Below are positions 33,772 through 33,864 of a DNA stretch of 33,864 nt, piece by piece. The position numbers and the translations under genes were made by a program. The stretch's first letter is position 1, and the number at the start of each line of letters is the position of its first letter. Source of the DNA: Polaromonas sp. (GTDB lineage: Bacteria > Pseudomonadota > Gammaproteobacteria > Burkholderiales > Burkholderiaceae_C). The DNA lies in assembly GCA_028291985.1 (NCBI GenBank), contig JAQGNE010000025.1, positions 1 through 33,864 on the forward strand, given 5' to 3'. The notes under the pieces were generated by a model that was not told the DNA's origin, made no database searches, and saw only the letters and a program-made list of their open reading frames with translations.

Positions 33772-33864
33772 CTATGCCGGCCCGGAGTGCGCCCTGAACT
33801 CTCGGTAATGAGCGATCAACCCCCAGAGGATCCTTGCGTACTTGATGGCCAGCGCCACTGCTGC
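33772..33864 (-). CDS. C-terminal end of an IS110-like transposase (partial)
   Basis: The last 30 codons of a minus-strand gene that continues beyond the window: AAVALAIKYARILWGLIAHY, then REFRAHSGPA and stop. The pattern VALA-x-K-x-ARI-x-W-x-L matches the C termini of IS110/IS1111-family transposases, which use a DEDD nuclease domain and a bridging RNA. Too short for certainty. It lies 22 bases outside the right end of the IS256 element. Confidence 0.55.
   Translation of the reverse strand, partial: AAVALAIKYARILWGLIAHYREFRAHSGPA

Overview
The window is a piece of a high-GC betaproteobacterial chromosome, most likely from the family Comamonadaceae (Polaromonas/Rhodoferax-like). This is an inference from gene content and order (earP next to efp; hup, tRNA-Val and ppiD in a row), from short AT-rich TGCTAT...ATAGCTA palindromes between and inside genes, and from repeats of the form CCGTTCGCC...TATCGAA at the left edge. 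Most of the window is ordinary housekeeping and metabolic chromosome. The last 2.3 kb is insertion-sequence debris.

Layout. 1-521: no convincing gene; an inverted cluster of dispersed repeats. 522-2127: a DEDDy 3'-5' exonuclease diverges from a small unknown protein, an eIF1-like YciH protein and a QSregVF_b (DUF3820) protein. 2158-6818: exported dienelactone hydrolase, DUF2726 protein, CPA2 cation/proton antiporter and a short-chain dehydrogenase. 6917-8094: an orphan ferric-iron binding protein with its terminator and a Fur-like box. 8589-9275: a phasin whose promoter is flanked by two near-identical palindromes resembling PhaR operators. 9356-11510: a tightly overlapped run of HDAC-like deacetylase, hotdog thioesterase and nitroreductase. 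11717-13444: FKBP isomerase, a long imperfect inverted repeat, and pncB. 13714-18752: NhaD-type antiporter, 2-hydroxyacid dehydrogenase, rmuC and an MFS transporter. 18785-21790 (minus strand): LOG protein, efp and earP. 21848-25519: uvrC, pgsA and a DMT exporter. 25497-28596: a LysR regulator diverging from a frameshifted fluoroacetate dehalogenase and a tartrate/D-malate dehydrogenase. 28858-31468: HU, tRNA-Val, ppiD and tRNA-His. 31560-33864: a collapsed IS3 remnant, an intact IS256-family element and the end of an IS110-like transposase.

How the genes fit together. EarP is predicted to rhamnosylate Arg32 of the EF-P encoded beside it. The phasin and its putative operators point to polyhydroxyalkanoate storage. 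The LysR, dehalogenase and dehydrogenase block looks like a small hydroxy/halo-acid catabolic locus whose hydrolase has lost its reading frame while keeping every catalytic residue. I found no CRISPR array, prophage or clearly new multi-gene defence system. The least expected signals are the long hairpin over the pncB ribosome-binding site, the repeat-derived segment inside earP, the duplicated PhaR-like operators and the broken defluorinase.
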